From Ancylobacter novellus DSM 506 (GTDB lineage: Bacteria; Pseudomonadota; Alphaproteobacteria; Rhizobiales; Xanthobacteraceae): DNA of 64,000 nucleotides. Location: positions 682,001-746,000 of the forward strand of contig NC_014217.1 in NCBI RefSeq assembly GCF_000092925.1, in the 5' to 3' direction. The notes under the pieces are model-generated. The model saw only the letters and a list, made by a program, of their open reading frames with translations, did not search any database and was not told the DNA's origin. Shown here piece after piece: positions 18,097 to 27,219 of this stretch; positions within the stretch are counted from its first letter, which is position 1; each line of letters begins with the position of its first letter. The position numbers were made by a program, and so were the translations under genes.

Positions 18097-18519
18097 ATGA
18101 GCGACACCAAGGACGCCGACAGCTATATCGAACTGGCCGCCGATATCGTCTCCGCCTATGTGAGCAACAATTCGGTCTCGGCCAATGACCTGACGGCCCT
18201 TCTCGGGGACGTACACGGTGCGTTGCAGCGCGTTGGCAAGGGCGATGCGGAGCCCGTCGCCGAGCCGGCCAAACCGGCGGTGCCGATCAAGCGTTCCGTG
18301 GCGCCGGAATTCATCGTCTGCCTCGAGGACGGGAAGAAGTTCAAGTCGCTGAAGCGGCACCTGCGCACGCAGTACAACCTCACTCCCGAGGAATATCGCG
18401 AGAAGTGGGGCCTTCCGGCCGACTATCCGATGGTCGCACCCAATTATGCGGCGGCGCGCTCGGCGCTCGCCAAGGAGATGGGCCTCGGCCAGCAGCGCCG
18501 CCGCGCCGGGCGCGGCTGA
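18097..18519 (+). CDS. mucR: MucR/Ros family transcriptional regulator
   Basis: A 140-residue MucR-type regulator, a global H-NS-like repressor in Hyphomicrobiales. The N-terminal oligomerisation region (1-45) contains YIELAADIVSAYVSNNSV. The prokaryotic zinc-finger region begins at CLEDGKKFKSLKRHLRTQY, followed by NLTPEEYREKWGLPADYPMV. The fourth zinc-ligand position, usually His after the RHLxT motif, is Gln here, so only Cys, Asp and His of the CDHH set remain. I chose the ATG at 18097, where family similarity begins. Confidence 0.92.
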   Translation: MSDTKDADSYIELAADIVSAYVSNNSVSANDLTALLGDVHGALQRVGKGDAEPVAEPAKPAVPIKRSVAPEFIVCLEDGKKFKSLKRHLRTQYNLTPEEYREKWGLPADYPMVAPNYAAARSALAKEMGLGQQRRRAGRG

Positions 18520-18576
18520 GCCATTCGGCGGCCTCGACAGGCGATCCTGCCGTCCGGCGGCATTGCCGGATGTGCA

Positions 18577-18873
18577 TCAGCTCGTACCCGGCCGCATATG
18601 CGGGCGCGTCCGGGCGATGATTTCATTGTTTCCGTTCATCTTTTCAGCCTCGGCCATGAGCCGGCGCAGTGCCGCGTGGCGGATGGCGTCGTAGCCGATG
18701 CCGCAGCGGGCGGCGCGGCGCTCCGTTCGCAGCAGCCGCCTGAGCGCTGTCTGACGCTCCTCCCGTGTCCGGCCCAAAAAGGGGCGCAGCGCTTTCGCCC
18801 GCGCGGCGATGGCGTCTTCCGGCTCTTCGGTCCGCACCGCCCGTATGCGGCGCTTTCGATGATGCGATGACAT
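18577..18873 (-). CDS. Small highly basic hypothetical protein
   Basis: 98 residues, Arg/Ala-rich (MSSHHRKRRIRAVR..., LRRLLRTERRAARCG). The gene has a strong ribosome site, AGGAGG seven bases before the ATG, which supports it being real. The charge suggests nucleic-acid contact, but no family is recognised. It converges on mucR. Confidence 0.6.
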   Translation of the reverse strand: MSSHHRKRRIRAVRTEEPEDAIAARAKALRPFLGRTREERQTALRRLLRTERRAARCGIGYDAIRHAALRRLMAEAEKMNGNNEIIARTRPHMRPGTS

Positions 18874-19057
18874 GGACGATCCTCCTGCCGCGAGTATCGG
18901 TGGAGGTAGCTAGGGTGCGGATAAATTTCCTATCTCATGGCCTATGGGAAAAGGCCGCGTCATTCTATGTGCGCTCGTTTAAGGCAATGTTCATCTTTTG
19001 TTCTTGATCACTTTCGGCATCAATAATAGGCTTAAATTCCTTTTAAGGAGTTTGCCG

Positions 19058-19396
19058 ATGATCCGATCCCCCGATCCCGCAGGTGCCGGGCCCTGCCTCG
19101 TCGCGGCGCGGTTTGCCGCCGAGGCTGTCCAGGTGCCGTTCGATGCACTCATGCATGAAGGCCGCCGCGACCGGCGCTGCTCCTCGGCGCGGGCGCTGGC
19201 CATGTACCTTGCCCATGTCGGGCTCGGCCTGTCGATGAGCCGGGTCGCCCGCGACTTCGGCCGTCACCGCTCCACCGTCGCCCATGCCTGCCGCATGATC
19301 GAGGAGCGGCGGGAGGTCGCCGGCTGGAACGACCATGTGGCGGCGCTGGAGGACGAGGTGCGGGGCGCGCTGGCCCGGGGAGGCGTCCATGGCTGA
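19058..19396 (+). CDS. Helix-turn-helix protein with DnaA domain IV-like fold
   Basis: 112 residues. The central part RALAMYLAHVGLGLSMSRVA followed by RDFGRHRSTVAHACRMIEER is very like DnaA domain IV, which contacts the DnaA box through the HRSTVAHA helix. No ATPase domain is present. The ATG follows AAGGAG. It overlaps the next gene by 8 bases. Stand-alone DnaA-C-like proteins paired with a DUF6456 protein are common in Hyphomicrobiales; whether they bind DnaA boxes is not known to me. Confidence 0.82.
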   Translation: MIRSPDPAGAGPCLVAARFAAEAVQVPFDALMHEGRRDRRCSSARALAMYLAHVGLGLSMSRVARDFGRHRSTVAHACRMIEERREVAGWNDHVAALEDEVRGALARGGVHG

Positions 19397-19937
19397 ACGA
19401 AAACTGGCTGAGCGCAAGCTGGACCGGATCGAGGTCGAGATCGCCGGCGAGCGCAGCGCCGTCACCATCGACCTGGAGGAAAGCCCGCTGGGCTGGCTGG
19501 CGCGGCGGCGCGGACGGGACGGGAGGATCTTCATCTCGCCGGCGCAGCTCGTCGCTGGCGAGCGGCTGCGGGCCGATTTCACCCGTGCACAGATGACGCC
19601 GAGATTGACCGCCGATTGGGGCGCGGTGGCGCGCTCGTCGACGCGCGGCGCGCCGGGGCTCACCATTCCCGAGGCGGCGCTGGCCGCCCGCCAGCGGCTC
19701 TCGCGCGCGCTGGAGGCGGCGGGGCCGGAATTCTCCGGCCTGCTGATGGATGTGTGCTGCTTCCTCAAAGGGCTGGAGCAGGTCGAGCAGGAGCGCGGCT
19801 GGCCGTCCCGCACCGCCAAGGTGGTGCTGTCGCTGGCGCTCGATCGGCTGGCTCGGCATTACGGGCTGAGCGAGGCGGCGCAGGGGCCGGCGCGCTCGCG
19901 CACCCGTGTCTGGAAGGCGGGGGATCAGGCGCCCTGA
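19389..19937 (+). CDS. DUF6456 domain-containing protein
   Basis: 182 residues. Features of the family: SPLGWLARRRGRDGRIFISP, a winged-helix-like segment AGERLRADFTRAQMTPRLTA and a second helical part PEFSGLLMDVCCFLKGLEQV. It is likely a DNA-binding partner of the DnaA-domain-IV-like protein encoded just upstream (8-base overlap). The role is uncharacterised. Its 3' end overlaps sufE on the other strand by 13 bases. Confidence 0.85.
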   Translation: MAERKLAERKLDRIEVEIAGERSAVTIDLEESPLGWLARRRGRDGRIFISPAQLVAGERLRADFTRAQMTPRLTADWGAVARSSTRGAPGLTIPEAALAARQRLSRALEAAGPEFSGLLMDVCCFLKGLEQVEQERGWPSRTAKVVLSLALDRLARHYGLSEAAQGPARSRTRVWKAGDQAP

Positions 19938-20365
19938 GCGGTCTCGGCCAAGGTCCGGCGGGCATCGGCGCGGATGCGCTCGACCATGGAGCGCAGCCCG
20001 TTGGAGCGCTGCGGGGTGAGGTGGTCCTTCAGCCCGATGCGCTCGAACACGCCGGCCGGATCGGTGGCGACGATGTCGCGGGCGGCGCGGCCAGAGTAGA
20101 GCGCCAGCAGGATGGCGATGAGGCCGCGTACGATATGCGCGTCGGAATCGCCGACGAAGGCGAGGCGCGGGCCGTCCTCGCCCCGGCTCACATCGCTCAC
20201 CAGCCAGACCTGGCTGGCACAGCCCTGCACCTTGGTGCGGTCGCTCCGCTCCTCCTCGGGGAAGGGCGGCAGGGTGCGGCCCAGCTCGATGAGGTAGCGG
20301 TAGCGGTCGTCCCAATTGTCGAGGAGCTCGAAGTCCTCGATGATGCTGTCGATCTTTGTGGTCAT
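19925..20365 (-). CDS. sufE: SufE family cysteine desulfuration protein
   Basis: A 146-residue sulfur acceptor that takes persulfide from SufS and feeds Fe-S cluster assembly. The active Cys is in KVQGCASQVWL, and the family frame DNWDDRYRYLIELG and YSGRAARDI are present. It stands apart from any suf operon, which is usual for this alphaproteobacterial copy. The start is the ATG at 20365. Confidence 0.93.
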   Translation of the reverse strand: MTTKIDSIIEDFELLDNWDDRYRYLIELGRTLPPFPEEERSDRTKVQGCASQVWLVSDVSRGEDGPRLAFVGDSDAHIVRGLIAILLALYSGRAARDIVATDPAGVFERIGLKDHLTPQRSNGLRSMVERIRADARRTLAETAQGA

Positions 20366-20435
20366 AAGCGCCTCTCGCCTCCCGCATATAGTGGCGCAGG
20401 GGCGGCAGGCGCAATGCTTCGGCGGGTTTTCGCGT

Positions 20436-20918
20436 TCAGGCCGGGCGCTTTGGCGGCAGCGGCACGGCGTTGGCGGGAGCGGCCGGGCGGGCCTCCGCGG
20501 GGTCCGGCGCGGAAGGCGCCACAAGGGCGGCCGGCAGCTTCGGCCCCTGCCAGTTCGGGCTGAGGTCGTGGGTGGTAAGGGTGTCGCCGGTCGGCGCGCC
20601 AAGGGCGCGGGTGGCCGCCTTGCGCTTCTCCTCGAGGATCTGCTCGGAGAGGTAGCTCAGCGCGAAGCGGGCGCCGGCCTCGGCGCGCTCCGAGATCATG
20701 GCGATCAGCCCGGCGCCGATGGTGCAGGCCTGCGGCTGGCGTTCGCAGAAGCCTCCGGCATCCGCGACCGCCGAGGAGGCGGCGGACAGGGCTTCGACCG
20801 CGCTGACCTGCGGCTCGCCATTGCCCGAGGCGCCGTGCGGCGACGGGCCGCCGGTCACCGCCGGCAGCAGCAGAAACACGATGGTCAGCCAGAAACCGAT
20901 GCGCAGCAGGAAGAACAT
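20436..20918 (-). CDS. DUF5330 domain-containing membrane protein
   Basis: 160 residues with one N-terminal membrane helix (FFLLRIGFWLTIVFLLLPAV). A helical region contains the CERQPQACTIGAGL cysteine pair typical of DUF5330, and the tail is Pro/Ala-rich. The family is restricted to Hyphomicrobiales and has no known function; it probably faces the periplasm. Confidence 0.85.
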   Translation of the reverse strand: MFFLLRIGFWLTIVFLLLPAVTGGPSPHGASGNGEPQVSAVEALSAASSAVADAGGFCERQPQACTIGAGLIAMISERAEAGARFALSYLSEQILEEKRKAATRALGAPTGDTLTTHDLSPNWQGPKLPAALVAPSAPDPAEARPAAPANAVPLPPKRPA

Positions 20919-21134
20919 GATCCTTCTCGCGGTCTTCGCCGAGGGAGCCCTTTGAACCTTTCAGGAGGTGCACAATAGCGACCACGGGTTGCTCAACATG
21001 TGTTGGAAAAGCGCAGAATCCGACGATCGCGGAAAGCCGGTGTTAAGTACGTCGCCGCTTTTAGGGTTCGCTTAAACCCCGCATGGCACAGTGCGGGCTC
21101 CTGGCGCCGTCGGGCGCACCACGATTCGGTTGCC

Positions 21135-21812
21135 ATGCCCCGTTCCTATGCAAGCGACCTCCTGGTGGACGACATCGACCTCGACGGCGAGCGCGTCGCT
21201 GGTCGTCCCTATCGTCCGAGCCGCCGGCGGTCCGACCTGTTCATGATTGCCCTTGCCGGCACGGCGAGCGCTGCCGTGCTGTTCAATGCGCTAGCCTTGC
21301 AGCAGGGCCGGTCCGGAGGGGCTCGTTCCTCGGCGGTGCCGACCCCGGCCGCGGCGCCGGCCGATATCCGCCAGGTGCACAATCCCGCGCCCGTTGCGCC
21401 CGCCGCGCCGGCAGCCGCTCCCGCGCCGCAGCCGGCGGCTGCCATGACCCCGCCGGCCGCTGCCACGCCGGTCGCACCACTGCCCCCATCCAAGCCGGCG
21501 CCGCCGCCCCGCGCGGCGGCTCCCGCGCCTGCCGCCGCCACGCCCGTGGCGATCGCCGCTCCCGCCGCCGCGCCGAGCATCGCCTCGCTGCTGCCACCTG
21601 GCGAGGTGCCGGTGTCGCCGCGCATCGTGGAGATTCAGAAGGCGCTGGCCCGCCTCGGCTACGGCCCGCTTCGGGTCGACGGGCGCACCGGCGAGGCGAC
21701 CAAGCAGGCGATCGAGCGCTTCGAGCGCGACCGCCGCCTGCCGGTGACCGGCGACGTCTCCGACCGGCTGATCCGCGAGCTGAATGCCGTGGCGGGCCTT
21801 TCCATCCAATAG
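21135..21812 (+). CDS. Membrane-anchored peptidoglycan-binding domain protein
   Basis: 225 residues: a short cytoplasmic N-terminus, one TM helix (FMIALAGTASAAVLFNALAL), about 100 residues of Ala/Pro-rich linker, and a C-terminal PG_binding_1 domain (VEIQKALARLGYGPLRVDGR ... IERFERDRRLP). The layout fits a single-pass protein whose linker spans the periplasm to peptidoglycan. The ATG at 21135 is preferred because upstream codons are not conserved-looking. A DUF1491 gene follows after 8 bases. Confidence 0.86.
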   Translation: MPRSYASDLLVDDIDLDGERVAGRPYRPSRRRSDLFMIALAGTASAAVLFNALALQQGRSGGARSSAVPTPAAAPADIRQVHNPAPVAPAAPAAAPAPQPAAAMTPPAAATPVAPLPPSKPAPPPRAAAPAPAAATPVAIAAPAAAPSIASLLPPGEVPVSPRIVEIQKALARLGYGPLRVDGRTGEATKQAIERFERDRRLPVTGDVSDRLIRELNAVAGLSIQ

Positions 21813-21820
21813 GTCGGGCG

Positions 21821-22165
21821 ATGCGGCTGAAAAGCGCGATCTTCGTCTCCGCGCTGGTGCGCCGGGCCAATGGCGTCGGCGCCTTTGCCGCCGTCCGCCG
21901 GCGCGGGGCGGAGGAGGCGGGGGCGATCTTCGTCAAGGTGGCGACGCTTGACGGCCGTGCCGCGCTCTACGGCCCGGCGTTGCCCTCGCTCGATGCCGAG
22001 CCGGAGCCGGGCGCGCGGCTGTTCCGTTCGCTGGTGGCACCCGGTGCGCCCGAAAGCGAGGCGGAGGAGCGCATGGCGCGCGAGATCGGCTTCGATCCCG
22101 ACCTGTGGTTCGTCGAGATCGAGGACCGCGAAGGCCGGTATTTCCTCGAACTGAGCGAAGGCTGA
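21821..22165 (+). CDS. DUF1491 family protein
   Basis: 114 residues matching DUF1491: SAIFVSALVRRANGVGAFAA, an AGAIFVKVATLDG strand and GFDPDLWFVEIEDREGR. It probably forms an operon with the peptidoglycan-binding protein just upstream. Function is unknown; the family is confined to alphaproteobacteria. Confidence 0.88.
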   Translation: MRLKSAIFVSALVRRANGVGAFAAVRRRGAEEAGAIFVKVATLDGRAALYGPALPSLDAEPEPGARLFRSLVAPGAPESEAEERMAREIGFDPDLWFVEIEDREGRYFLELSEG

Positions 22166-22171
22166 AAGCTT

Positions 22172-23440
22172 TCAGCCGTTACGGCGGCCTCTGTCAGCGG
22201 CGTCCGCCGCCGTCTGCGGCGCGGGATGCGGCTGCGCGAAGCTGCGCATGGAGGGCGTTTCCTCCGCCCGCTCGCGCGGAATGCGCCGCCCGGCGCGCCA
22301 GGACGCCACAAGATGCTGCGCGCTGGCGGTGGGGAGACTGTCGAACATCTCGGCGAGGCGCGTCATCTGAGCCGCCGAGCGGCCGGCGACGGGGTGCAGT
22401 CGGAACAGCACGCGCGACAGGATGGCGAAGGACAGGCCGAGCGCCCGCGCGGCGACGGCGAGCGCCTCGCCGGTCGCATCCGCGACGATGCGCTGCGCAT
22501 TGGCTTCCGTGATCCCGAGCGTGCGCTCCAGCAGCCCGGCAACATCGTCGGCGCTGCTGGCCTTGGCGGCATCGAGCAGCATGTCGATGAAGCCGGGCGG
22601 CGGCGCGGCCACGCGCTCGGCCAGCGGCAGCGGTGGCAAGGTGACGAGCCGGGCGACGAAGGCGGCACGTTCCTCCGGGCCCGCGGCGAAATAATCGATC
22701 GGCGGGACGGGAGCCGGGGCGGGGGAGGGCTCGGCGTCGGTTGCCGGCAGTGCTGCCGTCTCCGGCTCGCTGGCCGGGACTTCCGTGATCTCCGGCTCGG
22801 CGTTCACATCCATGGCGGCTGGTTCCGGCGGAGCGGCGTCAGCCTCGACGACCACCGGGGCATCGGCGGTCTCGACCGGAGGAACGATCGGCTGATCGGC
22901 CGCGCTTTCAACGTCCTCGCCCGGCGCGTCGTCGGGCGCCGCCGCGACCATCGGCTCCGCCTGCGCGACTTCCTCGCCGCGGCGGTGCACCAGCTCGGCG
23001 ATGCGCTTGGCGAGCGTCGGCGAGACGTCCCGACGGGCAGCAATTGCCGCGAGGTGCGAGGGCCCGGCGCTTTCGGCGAGATGGGCGAGGTCGGCCTCGT
23101 CGAGCACCGGTGACAGGCGCAGGAACGGCCCGGCGATGGAGAGCGGCGCGGTAGCAAGATGCAGCACCAGCGCGCGTGGCACATCCGGATGCGGCGCCAG
23201 CTCGCGCACGATGCGGGCGGCGACCGGTGCGTCCACCGCCTCGACGAGGCGGGTCGCGAGGGTGACGAATCGCGCGTCCGCCGCCTCGTTCCGGATCGGC
23301 CGCTTCACGAACTCCTGCACCAGCAGGCGCAGCATGTCCGGGCGCGTGTCTCCGGGCGGCCGGCGCAGCTGGTCGTTCGAATCGGAAGGGCCGGAGCCGG
23401 ATGTGGAAGACATGGGCGGCGGGCTGCTCGATAAGGGCAT
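22172..23440 (-). CDS. DUF2336 domain-containing protein
   Basis: 422 residues. The N-terminal helical repeat part (about 20-150) contains RNEAADARFVTLATRLVEAV, then paired helices with HLAESAGPSHLAAIAARRDV that match DUF2336, a HEAT-like all-helical family. Residues 165-265 are a Pro/Ala/Glu-rich disordered spacer. A second helical domain follows (IDMLLDAAKASSADDVAGLL). Function unknown. ATGs at 23440 and 23413 are both possible. Confidence 0.82.
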   Translation of the reverse strand: MPLSSSPPPMSSTSGSGPSDSNDQLRRPPGDTRPDMLRLLVQEFVKRPIRNEAADARFVTLATRLVEAVDAPVAARIVRELAPHPDVPRALVLHLATAPLSIAGPFLRLSPVLDEADLAHLAESAGPSHLAAIAARRDVSPTLAKRIAELVHRRGEEVAQAEPMVAAAPDDAPGEDVESAADQPIVPPVETADAPVVVEADAAPPEPAAMDVNAEPEITEVPASEPETAALPATDAEPSPAPAPVPPIDYFAAGPEERAAFVARLVTLPPLPLAERVAAPPPGFIDMLLDAAKASSADDVAGLLERTLGITEANAQRIVADATGEALAVAARALGLSFAILSRVLFRLHPVAGRSAAQMTRLAEMFDSLPTASAQHLVASWRAGRRIPRERAEETPSMRSFAQPHPAPQTAADAADRGRRNG

Positions 23441-23551
23441 TGCGATCCCGGACGGGGCGCGAAACCAAGCTAAGTGGCGAACGTTAGAAAGGCGTTAACC
23501 ATAATGACCCCTACTGGGTCATGTCCGGTTGATGGAACAGCGGAGGGCGCG

Positions 23552-23722
23552 ATGGGCGCGGTGATTCCGTTTCCGATCCGTCGGACGCAGGGCGAGACCC
23601 GTGGCGTCCGTGTGCCGCCCGATTATCCGGGCGAGGTGGTCATTCTCCCAGTGGTGCAGTTCCTGCGCCACGAGCCGGTGCCGCTGGCCCCGGTGAAGCC
23701 GGCGGCGCGGGAGCCGCTATGA
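23552..23722 (+). CDS. Small hypothetical protein (VIPFP N-terminus)
   Basis: 56 residues starting MGAVIPFPIRRTQGETRG after a GGAGGG site. Short proteins with this VIPFP start recur in Hyphomicrobiales genomes and have no assigned role. Its stop overlaps the convergent DUF1254 gene by 6 bases. Confidence 0.6.
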   Translation: MGAVIPFPIRRTQGETRGVRVPPDYPGEVVILPVVQFLRHEPVPLAPVKPAAREPL

Positions 23723-24262
23723 CGGCGCGCCGCACGTAGCGGCGTCCATCCGCGCCTTGACCTCGTCACGGGCGCCACGTTCGCGCACCATGGCGCGGAT
23801 GAGAACGATACCCTCGTCATCCGGCGACTCGACGATGAGGCGGTCGGCAGCAGTGACCTCCTCGTCCTCCGGCAGCGCGGCGCGCTGCTTCGAATTCATC
23901 AGGTCCAGTTCGATGATGCTGCGCCCGGCCGAGCGGTCGTTGATGGCATAGAAGGGAAGCCCGTAGCGCGTGTAGAACGACACCGAGGTGTAGTCTTCGG
24001 TGGTCGGCACGCGCACCTTCAGCGGGCCTTCGCTCAGATTGTAGAGGCACACGGCCGAGACGAAGGCCGGATCGGTCGCTGGCAGCACGGCGCCGAGCGC
24101 CGACGGGTCGTCGATCTGCGCCACCATGTTGGCGCTGCCGACGGCGGAGAGCCGGGCATAGGCGTCCTGTTCGGCTAGATAGGGCAGGATCAGCACCGCC
24201 ACGAGATGGACGATGCCGCCGAGCACGAGGCCGGCGACGATGGGCAGGACCAGCCGCTTCAT
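23717..24262 (-). CDS. DUF1254 domain-containing membrane protein
   Basis: 181 residues: an N-terminal TM helix (LPIVAGLVLGGIVHLVAVLIL) and a periplasmic DUF1254 domain with PAFVSAVCLYNLSEGPLKV and YTSVSFYTRYGLPFYAINDR. It sits 43 bases after a DUF1214 gene. In other bacteria the two domains are often joined in one longer secreted protein; here they are two separate anchored proteins that presumably work together. Function unknown. Confidence 0.87.
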   Translation of the reverse strand: MKRLVLPIVAGLVLGGIVHLVAVLILPYLAEQDAYARLSAVGSANMVAQIDDPSALGAVLPATDPAFVSAVCLYNLSEGPLKVRVPTTEDYTSVSFYTRYGLPFYAINDRSAGRSIIELDLMNSKQRAALPEDEEVTAADRLIVESPDDEGIVLIRAMVRERGARDEVKARMDAATCGAPS

Positions 24263-24305
24263 CGGGCAAAACTCCGGGCGCCTGCAAGGCTCCGGGCGGT
24301 GACCG

Positions 24306-24896
24306 TCATGAGCTTCGCTCCCATGGGCAGTGCTCGACCAGCAGCCGCGGCATGTCCGGGGCGTCGCTGGTCCGGTTGGCGAGGCCGACGGGGGTATCGT
24401 AGAGGCGCAGCGTGAGGACGATGCGATCACGCGCGCCGGTCGGCAGCCAGTTGCCCGGACGCGCCCGCGGTCCGAGCGCGACGTCGAGCGTGCCGTCGCG
24501 GTTCCACACCACCTCGGCGCTGGTGAAGCCGGTGCGCTCGGCGGCGTTCTCGATCAGCCGGCCCTGATTGTCGGTGGCGGTGAGCGTCCAGAAGCGCGCC
24601 TGCGGCAGGCTGCCGGACAGGCGGATGTCGCAGCGCCCGTCGAGCGCGCGACCATTGGAATCGGTGGTGGCGGTAAAGGCAATGCCGTCGGCGAGTTCCA
24701 GCGGCAATTCGCCGGCGCGGGCGAGCGCGGCGCGGGCGTAAGGGTCTGCCGTCTCGGTGCCGGCCTTCGGCCAGGTCTCCCACGGTCCCGAGCGCACCAG
24801 CCCCGGCCCGTAGCCATTCACCGTGGTCACCCAGGTGAGGCCGAGGCCGATGACGGCGCCAATGGCCAGTGTCAGGAGGAACAGCAGGGAACGCAC
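24306..24896 (-). CDS. DUF1214 domain-containing membrane protein
   Basis: 196 residues. TM helix near the N-terminus (LFLLTLAIGAVIGLGLTWV), then a DUF1214 beta-rich domain: GWP-like PWETWPKAGTETADPYARAA, RFWTLTATDNQGRLI and the C-terminal RIVLTLRLYDTPVG. First gene of a pair with the DUF1254 protein. Confidence 0.87.
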   Translation of the reverse strand: MRSLLFLLTLAIGAVIGLGLTWVTTVNGYGPGLVRSGPWETWPKAGTETADPYARAALARAGELPLELADGIAFTATTDSNGRALDGRCDIRLSGSLPQARFWTLTATDNQGRLIENAAERTGFTSAEVVWNRDGTLDVALGPRARPGNWLPTGARDRIVLTLRLYDTPVGLANRTSDAPDMPRLLVEHCPWERSS

Positions 24897-24969
24897 GGGT
24901 CAGGACAATCCGGTGGAGCGCGTCCCATGCATGGGCGCAGGACGCGCGAAGGTCAATCGCGGCGAAACG

Positions 24970-27219
24970 TCAGTTGCTGCCGACCGCCGGGGTGGCGGCA
25001 AGCTGCCCCGGCTCCATGGCGGCGGTGGGGCGGCGCACTGGCTGAGTCGCCGCTTCGCGCAGCCGGGCGGAGAGCGCCATCAGCCGCTCGGCGGAGGCCG
25101 GGGTGAGGGTGACGGGACGCTGCACGCCCTGGATGTCGAGCGGCGTCGCCTGCGCCACCGCGCCATCGAGCACCGGCGCCGGCTGGTTGCCCAGGCCCGG
25201 CGTCGGCTTCAGCTCGATGCCCTGATGGGCGAAGGCCATCACCTTCTGCCAGGTCATGGCCGGCAGCGTGCCGCCGGTCATCTTGCGGGTCGGGGCGTAA
25301 TCGTCATTGCCGAACCAGATCGCCCCCACGTAATTGCCGGTGAAGCCGACGAACCAGGCGTCGCGATAGGCGTTGGTAGTGCCGGTCTTGCCGGAGACCT
25401 TGGTGCCCGGGATCATGGCGCGCCGGCCGGTGCCGTTCTCCACCACGCTGTTCAGCATCGGGTTGATCATGGCGATGATGTCGGGCGGGATCACCTGGTG
25501 CGGCTTGGGCCCGTTCTGGGCGAAGCTCCAGACCGGATCGCCCGCGGGCGTGCGCATTTCGATCACCGCATGCGGGTCGACCGACATGCCGCCGGAGGCG
25601 AAGACGGCATAGCCGGTCGCCTGGTCGAGTACCGTCACCTCGGCAGCGCCGAGAGGGAGCGCGCGGGTGATCTTGAGCTCGCTCTTCACGCCCATGGCGT
25701 GGGCGAGATTGACGATGCGGCCGCGCCCGATGGCTTCCGCCAGCTTCACCGCCACCGTGTTCAGCGAACGGGTCAGCGCCGTGATCAGCGGGATCCGGCC
25801 GGCATAGGAGCGGCCGTAATTCTGCGGGCACCAGTTGCCGATGCAGATCGGCCCGTCCACAACGATGGTGTTGGGCTTGTATTTCCCGGTCATCAGCGCC
25901 GCGGTGTAGACATAGGGCTTGAAGGACGAGCCTGGCTGGCGCAGCGCGTCGGTGGCGCGGTTGAACTGGCTCTCGCCATAGTCGCGCCCGCCGACCATGG
26001 CGCGCACGGCGCCGTTCGGCTCCATCACCACCATGGCCGATTGCGACGCGCCGTAATCCTTGCCGAACTGCTTCAGGCTGTCACGGATGGCGGTGTCGGC
26101 CGCCTTCTGGATGTTGGGATCGAGCGCCGTGCGCACGATGAAGGAGCGCTCGGCATAGCCCTTGGGCAGGGTGTCGACGATGCGCTTCACCTGGTCGAAG
26201 GCGAAATCGAGATAATATTCCGGCAGATCGTCCTGCTTGCGGTCGATCGGCGTCGCCGGGTTGCGGCGGGCGCCGAACACCTGGCCCTCGGTCATGAAGC
26301 CGGCATCGACGAGGTTGTCGAGCACGACGCTGGCGCGCCCGCGCGCCGCCGGCAGGTTGACATGGGGGGCGAATTTCGACGGCGCCTTGAACAGGCCGGC
26401 CAGCATGGCGGCCTCTGCGAGGTTCACGTCGCGGGCGGACTTGCCGAAATAGTACTGCGATGCCGCGTCGACGCCAAAGGCGCCGCCGCCCATATAGGCG
26501 CGATCGAGATAGAGCTTGAGGATCTGGTTCTTGGTGAGGTGGAACTCCAGCCACAGCGCCAGGAAGGCTTCCTTGATCTTGCGCTCGAGCGTGCGCTCGT
26601 TCGACAGGAACAGGTTCTTGGCCAACTGCTGGGTGATGGAGGAGCCGCCCTGCACCACGCCGCCCGCGCGCGCGTTCGACAGCACGGCGCGGAAGGTGCC
26701 GGGGATGTCGATGCCGAAATGGTCGTAGAAGCGCCGGTCCTCAGTGGCGAGCACCGCCTTGATCAGGTGGTCGGGGAATTCCTCCAGCGGCACCGTGTCG
26801 TTGTGGCGGATGCCGCGCTCGCCGATGGTGTTGCCATAGCGGTCGAGGAAGGTGACGGAGAGCTCGGCGCGCTTGAGCCAGTCGTCCGAGGTCTCGCGGA
26901 ACGCCGGGACGGCGAGCGCCAGCATAAGCACGGCGCCGACCGTGCCCCAGGTCATGCCCTCGGAGGCGAGCGAGATGCCCCAGCGCGCCGGGCCCTGCAC
27001 GTTGAAGCGCTCGGTGAAGGCGACGAAGCTGTCCCAGGTCGAGCGCAGGCCGACACCCCCGGAATAGATGGTGCTGTCGATCCAGGAATCGATGGCCAGC
27101 AGGACGTTGCGCAGCCGCCAGCGCCCCTTGGATGGCGGGGGCGAACCTTCCGGCGCGCCTTCGGGCGTCGTGCCTTCCGGAGCCCCCTCCGGCGCATCGG
27201 TGTTCGGCGTGTCGTTCAA
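24970..27219 (-). CDS. Bifunctional penicillin-binding protein, PBP1A type
   Basis: A 749-residue class A PBP that polymerises and cross-links peptidoglycan. A Pro/Glu-rich cytoplasmic tail (1-30) precedes a TM helix (GTVGAVLMLALAVPAF, near 95). The glycosyltransferase 51 domain has EDRRFYDHFGID and GGSSITQQLAKNLFL. The transpeptidase domain has the SxxK motif in PGSSFKPYVY, an SLN motif in TRSLNTVAV and KTGTTN. The protein lacks the long OB insert of E. coli PBP1A. It stands alone between divergent neighbours. Confidence 0.94.
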   Translation of the reverse strand: MNDTPNTDAPEGAPEGTTPEGAPEGSPPPSKGRWRLRNVLLAIDSWIDSTIYSGGVGLRSTWDSFVAFTERFNVQGPARWGISLASEGMTWGTVGAVLMLALAVPAFRETSDDWLKRAELSVTFLDRYGNTIGERGIRHNDTVPLEEFPDHLIKAVLATEDRRFYDHFGIDIPGTFRAVLSNARAGGVVQGGSSITQQLAKNLFLSNERTLERKIKEAFLALWLEFHLTKNQILKLYLDRAYMGGGAFGVDAASQYYFGKSARDVNLAEAAMLAGLFKAPSKFAPHVNLPAARGRASVVLDNLVDAGFMTEGQVFGARRNPATPIDRKQDDLPEYYLDFAFDQVKRIVDTLPKGYAERSFIVRTALDPNIQKAADTAIRDSLKQFGKDYGASQSAMVVMEPNGAVRAMVGGRDYGESQFNRATDALRQPGSSFKPYVYTAALMTGKYKPNTIVVDGPICIGNWCPQNYGRSYAGRIPLITALTRSLNTVAVKLAEAIGRGRIVNLAHAMGVKSELKITRALPLGAAEVTVLDQATGYAVFASGGMSVDPHAVIEMRTPAGDPVWSFAQNGPKPHQVIPPDIIAMINPMLNSVVENGTGRRAMIPGTKVSGKTGTTNAYRDAWFVGFTGNYVGAIWFGNDDYAPTRKMTGGTLPAMTWQKVMAFAHQGIELKPTPGLGNQPAPVLDGAVAQATPLDIQGVQRPVTLTPASAERLMALSARLREAATQPVRRPTAAMEPGQLAATPAVGSN

